DNA of 64,000 nt from positions 107,133 to 171,132 of the forward strand of contig VTPC01005655.1 of NCBI GenBank assembly GCA_011009095.1, read 5' to 3'. Position numbers and translations under genes: made by a program. The DNA comes from Ignelater luminosus (lineage: Eukaryota; Arthropoda; Insecta; Coleoptera; Elateridae). A model generated the notes under the pieces. It had not been told where the DNA came from. It saw nothing but the letters and a program-made list of their open reading frames with translations, and made no database searches. Below, in pieces: positions 11,501 to 24,757 of this stretch; the stretch's first letter is position 1; each line of letters opens with the position of its first letter.

Positions 11501-12097
11501 CTTTTAACAAATCTTTTCTACCTATTCTTTGGAAGAAAAGATCGAAATAAAAGATATTTCGAAATCCAGTTCTAAAGGACGAATCAGAAAATTTAACAGA
11601 AATGTTTATTCCAAAAAAAGATTTGCAATGTTGTACTTAAACATTTTTATAACTCCCCCCCCCCACATTGAACCGCAAAGCCGTGACTCTACCACCGCAC
11701 AATACCACGAGCCGCCACTGCTTCTGGTAGTTTTTACTAGGATTTGTTTTGACTTGTTATTCTTTGGCCGTCACGACTCGAATCTGGATGTTGTATATGT
11801 ATGTATACATACTGCGATTTTTGGAAAAATGATTAAACCAAAAGGAAATATTTGAATGAAATAATAATAATAAAATCAAGTGCGTATTATATGCCAATAT
11901 ATTTTATAAAGATGCCACATTAAATCTAAAGGAAGGTAATACGTAGTTAGTTGTGTAGGGGACAATTAGTTTATCAATTGTTTTAACAATGAACAAGGCT
12001 TGAATTTCAAGGGTCGGTCGGTCTGATACCCTGTCGGTCCGCACACTCCCTGTCGAACCCTAGCCCGTTTGACTTCAAAAGGTGCGGCAAAGTTAGG

Positions 12098-12845
12098 TTA
12101 GGTCAGCTTACGTAAGATGAGTTTAGGTTAGACTACTTTAGGTCAAGTTAGGTTACGACAGCTAGTTGTCAAGCCGAAGAAAGACGGGAGTAATGAAAAG
12201 AAACATCGACATAGATAAAATGCAAGTGAGAATAAACAATATTTAAAAAAAACAAAGGAGAGCTACGTCGAGCTACAGTGTACGTAGAGGAATGAAGGGA
12301 ACAGAACAACTTTACAATCTGTAGTTGAAAACAAACGGAAGCAACTGGCTTACAATAATGGACATCGAAGATACAATAACGGAGAAGAAAGTAAAATACT
12401 ACACTAGGAAGGAATTAGGGAAGAAAATATTAAAGAACTGACAAAGATAATAATGAGTGATAAACCGAATAAAAGGCGGTTGAAATATTAAAAAATTCTA
12501 TTACCCACGGAAGAGACAAATCATATACTATTTAAAAACAAAATAAAAATTGGATGGTTGAGATGCAGGAAACTGCAAAAGAGTCGACATAGTAATTCTG
12601 GTAATACAAAAATGAAAGAGGGGATATACAATCATAAATCGATACTGCTCCGATGTTATACACGCAGTTCGGGGACGGTGTAAGGAAAAAGGGGTCTTGT
12701 AGAAGATTTCTCCCTACCCGCGCACACCAAAACAGAAAAAAAAAAGGTTAGGACAGATTAGATCACATTAGGTCAGATAAACTAATGCTGTCTGAGGTTA
12801 AGCCAGCTTAGGTTATGCTAGGTTAGGTCAGGCTAGCTTAGCTTA
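12098..12845. repeat. TTAGG-like motif clusters around a decayed retroelement-like stretch
   Basis: Two clusters of degenerate TTAGGTTAGGTC-type motifs, at about 12098-12180 and 12745-12845, bracket roughly 550 bp of purine-rich sequence (12181-12740). That core contains a KIKIGWLRCRK-like translation at about 12540-12580 (+), which recalls the region before zinc knuckles in non-LTR ORF1 proteins. All frames are broken. TTAGG is the common insect telomere repeat, but AGGTTAGGTT motifs are also widespread in insect intergenic DNA. Confidence 0.35.
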
Positions 12846-13260
12846 CTAATTAAGTATTCTATCTAGCAATCCACTATAAACTATCAGTAGAAAAATCCTA
12901 GCTCTCACCTTTGTCCACATCTGTCCTTTTTGTTGCACTTATGGTTAGTGAAATTTAAGTGAAAACTTCACTAAAATATTCATAAAATTCAATGATAAAT
13001 TGAAAATTTCGAATATTTATTTTCATAAATTTCAAAGTGAAATTTCAAATTCTTATGAAGATGAAATTTACCTATCACTAAATGCAGCCATCTTAAAAAA
13101 GTTACTCCAAATTATTTTAAATTATAAAGTAATGCTCTTGATGGGCGTTGTTTTTGAATGTTTTACTTATTTATTTTTATTAGTCTTTACAATAAATGTA
13201 AAAGAAATAAAAATATACTAAAATTCTTAAAAATTACAAATAAGAGTTATTTGTACTTAC

Positions 13261-16200
13261 TTGCACACATCAGTACTGTAGACTGGCCACGATGAGTCTT
13301 TTTCCATAAAAGGCGGGAAAGTACTGTAATGACCTTCTACCTTATCGCATTCGCTATTTGAACCCTGCCAAAAATTGGTGTACTTTTTATTGTTAAATGC
13401 AGTTATTAATCCTAATTTATCTCTATCATCGATTCCTCTGTGTAACCTGAACGGCCCGTCAGGTTCAGTTTTCTAAAACGAAAAATACATATGTATATTG
13501 TGTAATACATTAGAGTGGCCGTAAAAAAAATTTTAGGTAAGCATTTGGTAAGGTCCCTTTCGCCTAAAAAGTAAGGTTGGCATACGCGTTAAGGTTAGAT
13601 TATAGTGAAATAGCGTGCCTTGAGAAGGTTATACAGGGCTTTCATTTGAGAACTTTCCACCTTGAATAACTCTTTAATTAGTAAAATTATCAAAAATCGC
13701 TGAAACACGTCGATATTGTTTTTGAAGGGGGCATTTAATAACCTTTTCTAATCAGTTGGAAAACTTCCTCCTGTGATATATCATTTTAAAGGGTATAGAA
13801 TTTTCAATCACTTACATCAAAGAAAATTAAAATCGGCCGATGAACTAGAGACAGAAATGTATTTAATTAAAATTCTGGGGTGTAGGTGGTTGGGAGGTAG
13901 AGTGAGAGTTTTCCAACTGATTAGAACATTGCAAACGTCATACAATGATAAGACAAATTCATTAATGTATATAATGAAAGGTTCTTATAAGTTATAATTT
14001 ATGACCTGATAGGTATCTTCATTAAGAAAAGCACTATAATATCCTATGCGATTTTCTTACTGAGCAATGGACATAATAAAGACATCATGGGATCTTTTTG
14101 ACACATCATTCATCAAAAATAATAGTTTCAATTAATTTAAAATCAATGATCAAATTTTAATAATCTTAGATAAACAATCTTATTTGATTACAACGAATTA
14201 CTTTTTTATGTAAACAACTGACAATTACCCACGCAATAAATATTCTTACTTACATAGCGAAAGAGTGAGAACAGCATCGATCCATCGTCTTCGTATTGAA
14301 TAAATCTTTGTTGTAAGAACATTACAGTTAAACAAAGAAGTTTACTCCATCCAGTCGTAGCTCTCTTGGGATCGCACAACTTAATACCAGTAAATGCTAG
14401 ATCTCTTACTTTATATCTAAGAAATATACTCGTGTCTTCAAAAATGTCGCTAATAATTTCATCTATTGGATGTGGTAAAGCTATGGGCAAATCTTCTACA
14501 TTCTGAATAAGTGCCTGAAAATATATATTTCTTTTAATAAAGATATTTTGTTATTTTCGCGTTATTGATGTATCTTTCTTACCTGCAATGGTGAATTAAT
14601 TAACAGTATTTCATCATCTTCTGTATTACCTTTTGATGCCTCTTTATTGAATTCAAATTCCCATATTTCATTGTAGTCAACGGTATCTTTTTCAAGAGCT
14701 ACTATTTGTTTTACTCTTTTTTCACTAAAAGATAAAAATTTATAAAATTAAAAATGGATCTTGATGAATTTGAATAAAAATAAATGAAGATCTGAAACAT
14801 CATTCCCAAAAATGTATGACACACATATTTATTTGTTTTTATAGAATGTTCTTGAATAAAATAGCGTTCGACATTTTACTGAATTACATTCTACATATAT
14901 AATTTCGATCTTAATTAAGCGTGCAACCATGCATATGTATGTATGCCCTAAGTTTTTAAATATTCAGATAAAAAATGGCCTTAATAAGATTAATCTGGTT
15001 TAAAGCAACAACGCCTATTTTTCTGGCCTTGTATAAGAACTTTATCTCTCCTGTTTGTTTATTTATTGGTCGCTATGTTAAGAAATCTGCAATTTTCAAA
15101 TAAAGAAATTATGTGACACATGCACTTGAAAGTTATCTTTATGTTATATTGTTGTTTAAAGTATTCTATTGAGAAATATAAAAGAATTCAGTAAAATCTT
15201 TAAAAACATCACGCACATATCTTATAATATTCAAGTTATCAGCAAGAAAAATAAAAAATTTTGTCAAAACATTGAAACAAACAAATTATTATGTAGTTGT
15301 TAATAATTAATAATGAGGGTACAGTGACAAAAGAGAAATCCACCGACTTGAAATGGAGTGGCAGCAATAAAAGTCAATGCATTCATTTTTCATTTCTACA
15401 TAGTAATAAACATCGTTACCTACTTTACATTAAACTCTTTTTAAAAAACTCGTCACCTACTACTTTACTTATTATAATTTTATTAACTTTTCACTTAAAT
15501 TTATTTCTTTTTAGATTTCAAGCAGAAATAAATAGTTATTACGCCTCATTTAATAACAATTTTAAAGTACAACAGACGTTAAGATAAGATATTTCATGTA
15601 AAATTGTCCATTTTTATATTTAACAATGCCAAATACCTATTTAGATTAGATAGAGTGATTTATCGTAATTATTTTGATTATTATAAAATATGTTAGTGAA
15701 TACCTTGTAATATATGTATTTTTAAATTAAATACCTTTACGTTCTATACTCTAGAATTTTTTGTAATGTGTTCAAGAATATTGTATACAGAGAACAATAG
15801 AGACGAACACAAAAGAAAGATCAAGTAATATAAAAACATTTTAAATTCTAAAGTTTTTATTATTCTTCCTGTCTTTATCTGTCTTTAATTTTTTTCTGTG
15901 ATTGCCCTAGATTACGCGCAATAGAATCTTTTTCATATATCTATAATTGACACACAGGGATGCAGACCGAAATTGGCGCCGAACGTGGGGCCGCAAATTT
16001 TTCTATCTTAACAATATTATCTGATATTCATTAAATTTCTTTGTTGGACTTTCAATTCACTCTATTCTACTTAAATTACAGTCTTAATATGGAAATTCTA
16101 TTTTTTTTAGATGTATAGAAAAACTGCTACAACAGTATTTTTCCAACTTTTCTTATGGCATCCCATCTAAAATTTTGTGTTGAAAAATGATTTAATTTAG

Positions 16201-19200
16201 CTTTGATTTTGTTTATTTCACACGCTAAATTAAACTAAAAAGTTAGAGAATATAAATTTGGAATTAAATTAAAATCTTCAAATCCCAGTAACTTTCCACT
16301 TATGGCAATGCTGCAAGTTATAAAAATGTGGGAAATTTTTTTTAAATATTATACTCAGTCGTACGAAGTATTGGATTCTAATATCTCAGATTGTTTACAA
16401 AATATTGAGAGAACAAGAAGCTGATGCTAAATGATTAGTTAAAATTTTGGAAAATCCAATTTTACTCGAAAACGACGCGTTCTAACGAAAAGCCACAAAA
16501 GGGATTTTTTTTGTTAAATTAAGTACAGATTACAAATACAAAAAAGTACGTAAAAAATTCTGCTTTAAGCTCTTGTAAGTTTTTTACCAAAGTGCTTTGC
16601 CCAATTCTGATCAAAGTATTACTGTTTTAATTAAAAGTCTAATCACAAGATCTGCTTTTACAAATTCAAGCTCAATCCAACTCTAAATCCATTTTTCTTC
16701 CTACTATGGTCTCAACAACACTATTGTTTACTACCAGAAACATTTAATACGAGTCTTGTGCCAAAAAAGTACATTGATTGCGGATACATTTACCTAGATC
16801 AACGTACGAATTAAATTTTAACATTTGGATATTCTTTATTTCTGAATATTGCCAAAATGTTAATACCATGACAAGACGTGTATTAAAGCCGTTACATATA
16901 TAGCAAAAGGCTGAAATCATAGGTCTTTAAAATATTAGCTACTGCAAGATTTGAATTTTGCCCTATTTTGGTTCTGTTAAATTCAGTACACTCAAATGTG
17001 ACAACTGCCAACTAGAGACATTATTTATTTCGTTTCTGTCACAGAACACTTTTTCCATAATAAGTAAGCACTATACAGTGTAGCTCTGCATGTTTTAGTA
17101 TCAATGTTTCTAGTTTAGCGTTTAACTGAACAAGAATGGCTCAAAATTCAAATTTTGCAGTACCTATTGAAACAATATGTCTTGGCATAGAGATAACAAG
17201 ATTTTGGAAATATCTAGGAGTAAAAGGATGCCTAAATTTTTCTTGATGTGAAATTTAATTCGTCAATTGATCTGGATAGATGCGCCCTGTAACGGTTGTA
17301 CTGTTATGTTTGCAAGGTTTGTAATGCTTAAACTAAACAGAATATACAGCTGTTGATGATAAAATGAAATTCAGCTGATGTCATAAAGGAAATTCTATTC
17401 AATTGTTTCTTGATGTTGAAGGTTTGTCGCCAGTATTCATTTTAGTGTTATTGTCCAAAAGTCTGAATTAAGTGAAAAGTTTGAGTATTGAGTCCTGTTT
17501 CAATGATGATATAGAAACCGTCTGAACATAACCAAACTTTTTGCGAATATTTTTCTAACATAAGTAACGAATGCTTAGTTGGAAAATAACAAACAGAAAT
17601 GAAAAAACAATACATACTGTAAGCTCCCTGTAAAGAATGCAATCATGCATTTCTGATCATTCCAATTTTGTTAGCTAACACGAGATTCTGCTATGTTCCA
17701 TCACTATCAGGATGAATTATATTGTAGGAAAGTCTTATTTCTTAGTCACTATATGTGGAAAATGGCAACCTTATAAATATTTTCTTGCAAAGTTATTAGA
17801 GGAGTCTTGCTTCGAAAACTCATCGTAACAGTGAATCCTAAAAACTGACATTTTCCTCATCATCTATAAAAGCAAAATCTAGATTCATCAAAAAATATTT
17901 AAGTCGAACAACCTTACGAGGAGAGATTATCTTCACTTCCAAAATTAACATAAAAACTGAAATCTCACGTTGAAGCAGTCGAGTCATAGAGACATTTCTA
18001 AAACTATTTATCTCTCTTCATTTAGATAGCAGTTGCCTTTATAGATCTTGTTGATTTTATTTATCTTTAGTAAGTCTTTCTGTACAACTCTTGTAATTTT
18101 GGTTTTGATTCTTGCTGGACATATACAGGGTGAGTCTGGACTATGAAACCAAGTCCACCCCTCTTCTGGTTTCTTACTTATTTTTCATCCTCAATGTAAT
18201 TTCAAATGTGTAAATTGCTTATACCTGGAGGTCTGCTTGCAGTTAAGGAGATCATTTTAAATGTTAAAGTGAAAAGGAGATAAAATTCCAAATGTCTCTT
18301 TTCATCGGTAAACATCTATACTCATTGAGTACAAGAAAAATTGTGTTTGTAGTGAAAGTACAGCAATAGATATAGTACATAAAAAACCTGATGTGTCTAA
18401 AATTCCCTGGCCGGGTTCGGAATATATAGATGACTTCCGGTACGATTTTTGGTTGTTTTATTACGTCATAAGATGCATAGTATAAAGATGTTAGCTATAG
18501 TTTAACGTTTCTTTAGTTTCTGTACTCAATCACATGACGTTTGACCAAGCTTTTTGGTCAATTCTAATCTACACATTTTTGGACTTGGACTATTGTAGGT
18601 ATCTACTGAATCTTCTATTAATCTTTTGCTTTGTTAAAAGTGTTTACATCCTCGCAGATATTTTTAAACTTATTAGTATTATTACATCTTATTTCATTTA
18701 TTTGTAAAGCAAATATTGATCGCAATGTCTATAGTGCCTCTTTGATAAACAGACATATCTACATTCAGTCAATCAAAAGAATGATTTTGTGCATTTATGT
18801 TTATCATCGTTACATGTGTTGTGTGAGAGATAATATTATTGATTATGATGTTCAACCAATTATCCAGTAGATTTATTGTTCATGTAACATCTTCTTGTCA
18901 GTCAGTTATTTCGATAAACACTTATATGGTCCACACTATCTTTAGTTGATTTCTTCAAATTTACTAATTCATGCATGTCAATTATTTATACATCTTATTG
19001 ATTGTCTCATAAGTCTATCGAGTGCAAGAAAAACACTTTATTGCAGCTTTAAAACAATGGAATCATTTTATGCAATAAAAAGCCTCTCAACATGTGTAAC
19101 GTTATTTTTCTACATATTGTATAACAGAAAATAATGTGTAATTGTATTACACCTATAAAACTTACATGTAAGTGTAAGGCCCTTTTTCTTTAACTATAGG

Positions 19201-19518
19201 TTTTGAACCCATGTGTACCTCATAGGGATTTTCTATAGAAAAAAAGTGCACACTATACGTAAACGGGAGCGCACTTTCTTTAAACCTATACCACTGTAGT
19301 GTATCTTCTTCTAACACCACATTCTAAAATCAAACATGTAAGATAGTGTAAAAGAGAAATCACAATTATTAGGTACTCACATCTATAACTTTTTTTTCAA
19401 TATCATTGGGAAAAACAACAAAACCTAATATACAACCAGTCACGAAAATGGAAATCCCAATTATTAAAATCACTAATAAAATCTTAACATGTCGTATTGC
19501 CAATATGACTTCAAGCAT
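13261..19518 (-). CDS. CD36-family receptor, SNMP-like (5' part of gene, isoform A)
   Basis: CD36/SNMP proteins are two-pass membrane receptors that pass lipid ligands across a large outer domain. Five coding exons read leftward: 19518-19381 (ATG start, N-terminal membrane helix followed by GCILGFVVFP), 19323-19166 (LEEDTLQWYRF, ENPYEV, GPYTY), 14724-14583, 14514-14254 (FLRYKVRDLAFTGIKLC) and 13472-13261 (DGPFRLHRGI, FPPFMEKD, DVC). All junctions are GT-AG and the phases agree (0, 2, 0, 0, then an open phase 2). This gives about 303 residues, against roughly 500 for the family. The last exon ends in a good donor (GTAAGT), but the exons for the C-terminal third were not found down to 8.1 kb. 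They may lie beyond the window or be lost. SNMP rather than general SCARB is my reading of the GPYTY and LAFTGIKLC motifs. Confidence 0.75.
13746..13926. repeat. 20-bp perfect inverted repeat, 141-bp spacer
   Basis: TTCTAATCAGTTGGAAAACT at 13746-13765 is matched by its exact complement at 13907-13926, within an intron of the CD36-family gene. It is probably the remains of a small inverted-repeat element. An ACAGGG-type motif lies about 120 bp to the left. Confidence 0.55.
15690..15991 (+). mobile_element. LTR-retrotransposon relic: primer-binding site and putative LTR end
   Basis: TGGCGCCGAACGTGGGGC at 15974-15991 differs at one base from the tRNA-Lys primer-binding site used by many gypsy-type elements, and sits where one expects it directly after an LTR. 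The preceding 280 bp starting TGTTAG at 15691 could be the LTR. I found no second LTR and no gag or pol frame downstream, so this is a remnant. It lies inside the long intron of the CD36-family gene. Confidence 0.45.
16000..19165. other. intron interior of the CD36-family gene
   Basis: Rest of the 4.4-kb intron between exons 2 and 3 of the CD36-family gene. AT-rich, with short frames lacking recognisable motifs. An ACAGGGTGAG motif at 18126 is an isolated MITE-end-like sequence with no partner found. Confidence 0.4.
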
Positions 19519-22446
19519 CTTCAAAAATTTTAAACGATTTCTGTCAACTGACGAGTAAAACCGTTCTAAGAGATATTAAAATGAACGAAAATTTGAACAA
19601 TCAGGGAATGTTGTTACTAAATAATTTTAATGCATTAAACGTGTATTTGGGAAAAAATAACTCGTATCTTGTTTATCACAGATTTAGATTGTAGAAATAC
19701 AAATCGATCACATTTTAATGATGCTTTTACAAAGTGATAAAGATATAATCTTCCTAAGCAATAATTCGAGTTGTTGAGAGAAAACTCTTTTTGAAGAATA
19801 ATCTGAAGAAATCTTGAACTGTCTTTACCTCTCTCCTGTTAATCTTTGTTGAATTTTTAAAATTGCAAGACTGGTTATGTACTCAGCAGTACTGATTTGA
19901 TTACCATTAACGTAAACAGTTTTTTAAGAATATATTTAGTATCAATGGAGGACAATGTATTGGTCTTGGGGAAGATTTTCGTGACATAAGTTACAAGAAG
20001 TAAGTGATAAACGATATTCTATAAAAATTCATTCAGGCCATGAAGAAATTGGTAAATTGGTCAATGATCTCTAAAGGGGCCTTTTCAATAAAAAAGCTTG
20101 TTTAGGAAAAGCAACCATAGGCTACATTTTAATAGAAGAAAACTACCCAAATCATGTCTGCAGCAAAATATTAAATAATGAAATATTACGCTGATTGAAT
20201 TGGAGTTACAATGTCAAATGGAACAGAAAGAAAACTTAAAAAATTGGTTTAAAAAAGTTCAAGCTTGCACAAAGTACTAATGTAAATTTGTTTCTGAATT
20301 TTTTATTGATCTTTTACAAAATGATGACTTAAGATTTGATATAAAATTAGCTTTCAATGGTGCCAATTTGAAGATGCTGGCTTGGTTTGTAATTCTGAAT
20401 TTGGATCTATTGATAGTTGGCACCAATACCATCAGACTCGGTACGTCGATTTGCATGTCAGGTTTTCAAACTTAGTCTCTAGTCATCAACTGTCATCTTG
20501 GCTTGCCAAATTCAGTTGAACTGATTCTGAATTAAAAATACGCTAGCAGTCTTTTTTAGTTATGGCGCAAAGAATCTCGGATAGACAAACTTGTTGGAAA
20601 CGTAGATGGGCAAAACCTAGTCTACTGATGCCAAAAGAAAGGCATGTTGAATCTAAAAAACTCAGTTCTTCTGATAAATCGTGACTTGGTTAAGTCAGGA
20701 CCTGGTGTAATCGAATGTAATTATTATATCGTAGATTGTCTCGTGTGCCCTGAAGCAACTTTACATTTTTGCGAACTTACATCCTTCAAGAAACCCAAGT
20801 GGTTTATGAATATTGAGAAATTATTAAAAATATACTGAAGACTCCTTACTCATTTTTCCTTCAAAGCATTGAATAACAAACAGAGAAAAAATTTCTTAAC
20901 TGTGGAGAAAAATCGTCTGTACGATCTTTAGAAAAACAACAGCTAACAAACCGGTAATAGGAATAAAACAAATTTCACGCTCAGATTACCTAACCTTTGT
21001 TTACGTTTAATTAATACTTTAGACATACTGGATGAGAACAAACAGAGAGATTTCATCTAAAGATATTTTAAGCAGATTTCATGTGAATTTTACTATTATT
21101 ACTTTGAAACTCGCAAAATATTGACAAATGTGCAGTAAGCGCGGTGACGTCTAATTCACGTGATTTATTGGTCATCACTTATAACATTTTCAATTTTCGA
21201 TGACCAATACTGGACATTCAAAATAATTTTACATCCTATGATGATAGAATTAACTGTAGGGTGACTATCACATTCTTCACTACAGCTAGATGGATCTGTT
21301 CGTTTTAGAAAGTATTCTTGAGTTAATAATTAACGTAATGATTTGCAATCACGAATGAATCAAATGAATTTGACGTCATTCTGCTTATTGAATACTGCTC
21401 TAGACGAAGGGAATTCACCGTTTTACACAATTTCGTCCTTTGAAAGTGAAAAATCTTGAAATTGAACTTTGGTAGATTACTTGAAAGCTGATGATTATTT
21501 AGATATTATCGTCTGATAATAAACTAAACTTTTTTTGTTCTGAAGAATAAGGTATCTCATCCTTTAGTAATGGTGTCACTGGAATCGCTTCTAGATTTAC
21601 TCCTCTCGAATATTATCCATTCTGGTCTCTTCCAATAAGTAGAAGCATCAGCCACAACTTTTTAGGAAAGAATTCTGTTCTCAGATAAGATGCTATCGTC
21701 AAAATATTCTTTTTACTAGCAGAGTATGCTAACGTTGACACAGTACGTTATAACTATCGTTTCCCATAAGATATCTTCCTGGAAACTTATCCAGTAAGAG
21801 TAGAGAATCTAATTATAAATGGAAATGATGCTGGGTGAAGATCAGCTACTCAAGGAGAATATATGTAAATAGAGAACTTACAAATAAACAAGTAGAATAA
21901 TTTGATTATGTTTCTCTTTGTAATTACATGCTAGCAGTTTTATAAACACAAGTAAAATTTCATTATGGAAAGATAATCCAGGAAAGGCATTAAGCGGTTT
22001 TTTCTGCATTAACCTTATCATAGTGGTACAAGTTAATATTGTACTTAATATTCAAACGATTAGGTTAATCTGTTATTCAGGTAGCATTTCGTTATCAGTC
22101 AGTTATTCAGATAAATATTCACTTGTATGAAGTAACAATTTGTTATCTGTTTTTAATTAATTTACAAACCATTAAATGATAACCAAATATAAGACACGAA
22201 AAAATTAAGAAAGAATACTTTATCTGCGCATTACAGTAATAAATTATTTACTCTACCGTTATTTATTTATCTCTCATTATTAAACAAGAAGAATGTTAAT
22301 GAGTTTCCTTAAAGATGTTTAAATAATAATTTATGAAAATGTGAACTGTCTTGATTGTGTAATCAGAAGTTTTATAACTATGTACTACTATACTCTAGGT
22401 CAAACCTGATGCCCAACTTTCCAAGTAAACGTAAATCAAAACTTAC
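19519..22446. other. region between the two alternative 5' exon pairs
   Basis: No CD36-family exon was found on the minus strand here, so the upstream exon pair has no downstream exons of its own. The plus-strand stretch 20300-20840 is less AT-rich and broken by stops; it may be decayed mobile or gene-fragment DNA of unknown origin. Confidence 0.4.
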
Positions 22447-22784
22447 TTATAAACATAAGGACCTTTTTCTTTGACTATAGGTTTGGCGCCCATATGCACT
22501 TCATAGGGATTTTCTATGGTAAAGAAATTTACAGTAAATGTCATAGGAAATGGGATTTCTTTAAACCTATACCACTGTAGTGTATCTTCTTCCAATACCA
22601 CATTCTAAAATTACAAAGAATTAATATAAAATAAGATTAATTATAGTTTTCAATTATTTACATTTTCAACTTCATTTTCTAAAACAGTAGGAAAAATAAC
22701 AAAACCTAATATACAACCGAGCACCAAAAGAATAATACCAATACATAAAGGCACCAATAAAATTTTAACGTTACGTGCTGCCAT
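22447..22784 (-). CDS. alternative first two coding exons of the CD36-family gene (isoform B)
   Basis: A second copy of exons 1 and 2. Exon 1B is 22784-22662 (ATG, 41 codons, helix ending in LGCILGFVIFP). Exon 2B is 22604-22447 (158 bp, the same length as exon 2A, with LEEDTLQWYRF, ENPYEVHMG and GPYVY). Exon 2B ends in phase 2 with donor GTAAGT, exactly as exon 2A does. It therefore joins in frame to the shared exon starting at 14724, giving GPYVYN-EKRVKQ. With no exons of its own between 22.4 and 19.5 kb, the simplest reading is an alternative promoter with its own N-terminal cassette. A truncated gene duplicate is the other possibility. Confidence 0.7.
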
Positions 22785-24757
22785 TACTTCACGCAGCTTT
22801 CATTGAAAGAAACTAAATTGAAAAGAATACGTTAACTACTGAAGCACATTTTCACTTATCACCAGTATCTTTTTGAAAATCTATTGTAATGCTTTATTTT
22901 TCATATTTGGTCAGATAATCTCACTCGAACTATTGGATACTCCTATCGATAAAAAACGTAGACACTTACATACCGGTTGTTGTAAACATGCTCTTTGTTT
23001 TATTTCTCTAGCAAATCTAATCTCTCACTGAATTACATCTAAATATATTTTAAGCTGTTCATAAGAAGAATTAGGATCTTTTGAACGAACAATAAAAAAA
23101 CGTTGATTCTGTCTTTGCAATCTTAATCCATACTTATACCCACAAAGAAAGATGTGATGAAAGATAAACGGTAAATAAACTTATTATAATACGTTACTCA
23201 TTGTTTTTAAAATTTAAATTTGTGAAAATGGAAACAACACAAATAAGAAAATCAATAAAAATCTCGCAAGGATAAAATGAGCTATGTGGCGCTTCAAGTG
23301 AATAAATAAAACTTAATTGATTTTATTGTTTTTCGATAACAATCTAAATCTTTAACTCTGTATGCCGACAAATCAAGGTTAATTTTGAAAATGTGTAAAT
23401 TTGATTTCAATGAAAAATATGAATTAAGCTTTGAATGTAAAGATTTTATTATGTAGAAATTGCATGTGTTACATATTATTTATTTAATCAAAAAGTTGCG
23501 TTTGTTTGTTTTGACGTTTTTGACCTGAATGTGTCCCTTCGAAGGTTTGACTCTCTCCTTCATGACTTCCCGAAAAGTCATCATCTGATCAATAACTGAC
23601 TGATCATAGTGATTTGATAATCACAGACTAGAGTTCTCAATCTTATACACGCTATATAATTTTTGTTAACACTCAAGATCATAAAACCATAATTTCTGCA
23701 AAATGTTACTAGAAAGTCTGCGGCCTTCGTTGAAGAAAAGACCCCTTAGAATTAAATTGACGTCACGCGTTTTAAAGATTTCTTCTAAATAAATTACATT
23801 AGGGAATGGCTGCAATTTCTACAAACAATCTTTTCTTAAACCAATGGAAAATTGCTGGAAATCATTTTATTAAATCAATGAATTACTTACCCGTAATCCG
23901 TAATCTTCATTGAAGAAAACTCTGGATGTATGCTGCAAACACTGAGGCTCCCAAAAGTAACTCAAATGCATATTAATAAATTCAGATACAAATCGTGATT
24001 AAATAGGATTCGATTAACGTTACTCGTTCCAAAGAAAGTGTCATGGTCTTTGTCTCTAGTTTTAGGAATCGATCTTAGAAATTTTTCCTTCATTTATCGG
24101 ACTAAATATGCTCTAACTATACCTTACTTTTTAGGCCACGCCCTCTAACTGAATAGATAAAGCGTTTTCCATCACAAACAAGCTTGAAAGGAATGGAGTT
24201 ACAAAACATAAAAAATAAAATGAGATTTTAAAACCTCATATTGTCCAAAAGACTTTGATGAAGAGCTGGAAAAACTAATGCCAAAGATAAAGTACGTTTT
24301 AGCTTCATACCATATATTAAACCTACAAAGTAAGCACACATTTATCAACAGTATCTTTCTGAATTTTTTTGAACGACACTAAGGTATCCGAAGAGGTTAG
24401 ATTATTATGCTATATGAGGAAGCGTTTGTTAAAGGAACTGCTTGGTCCCAAAGCATAATCTTCCTTTGACATCTGCTAAGCTAGTGTACAGTGTTCCTGG
24501 GGAGCGGTAGTAGCCTTGAGTGCAATTGGGAGCGTTGAATAAACATAAGAAGGGAAGCAGTAATTTTCTTTCTGAAAAGAGGGCGGTAGGCCAAATAAGT
24601 TTGGCAACCATTGCTACACGTTGTTCTGACACACGCAGCTTCAAATATTTAGTTTTCTTCCTTTCAACGACGTGCAACTACGTACAAAACTTTATAAGTG
24701 ATATCAAGATACTAAAAGTGTTGAATCTTGAAAAACCATAGAAGAAAAATTTCAGAG
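22785..24757. other. gene-free stretch
   Basis: AT-rich with no gene recognised. The region 24429-24740 is open on both strands for 70-80 codons but has no motif I recognise; it may belong to the 5' side of the retroelement relic that follows. Confidence 0.4.

Noticed and set aside
12040-12065. tRNA B-box-like GGTTCGACAGGG on the minus strand
   Set aside because: No A-box or foldable cloverleaf on the 5' side; single chance motif.
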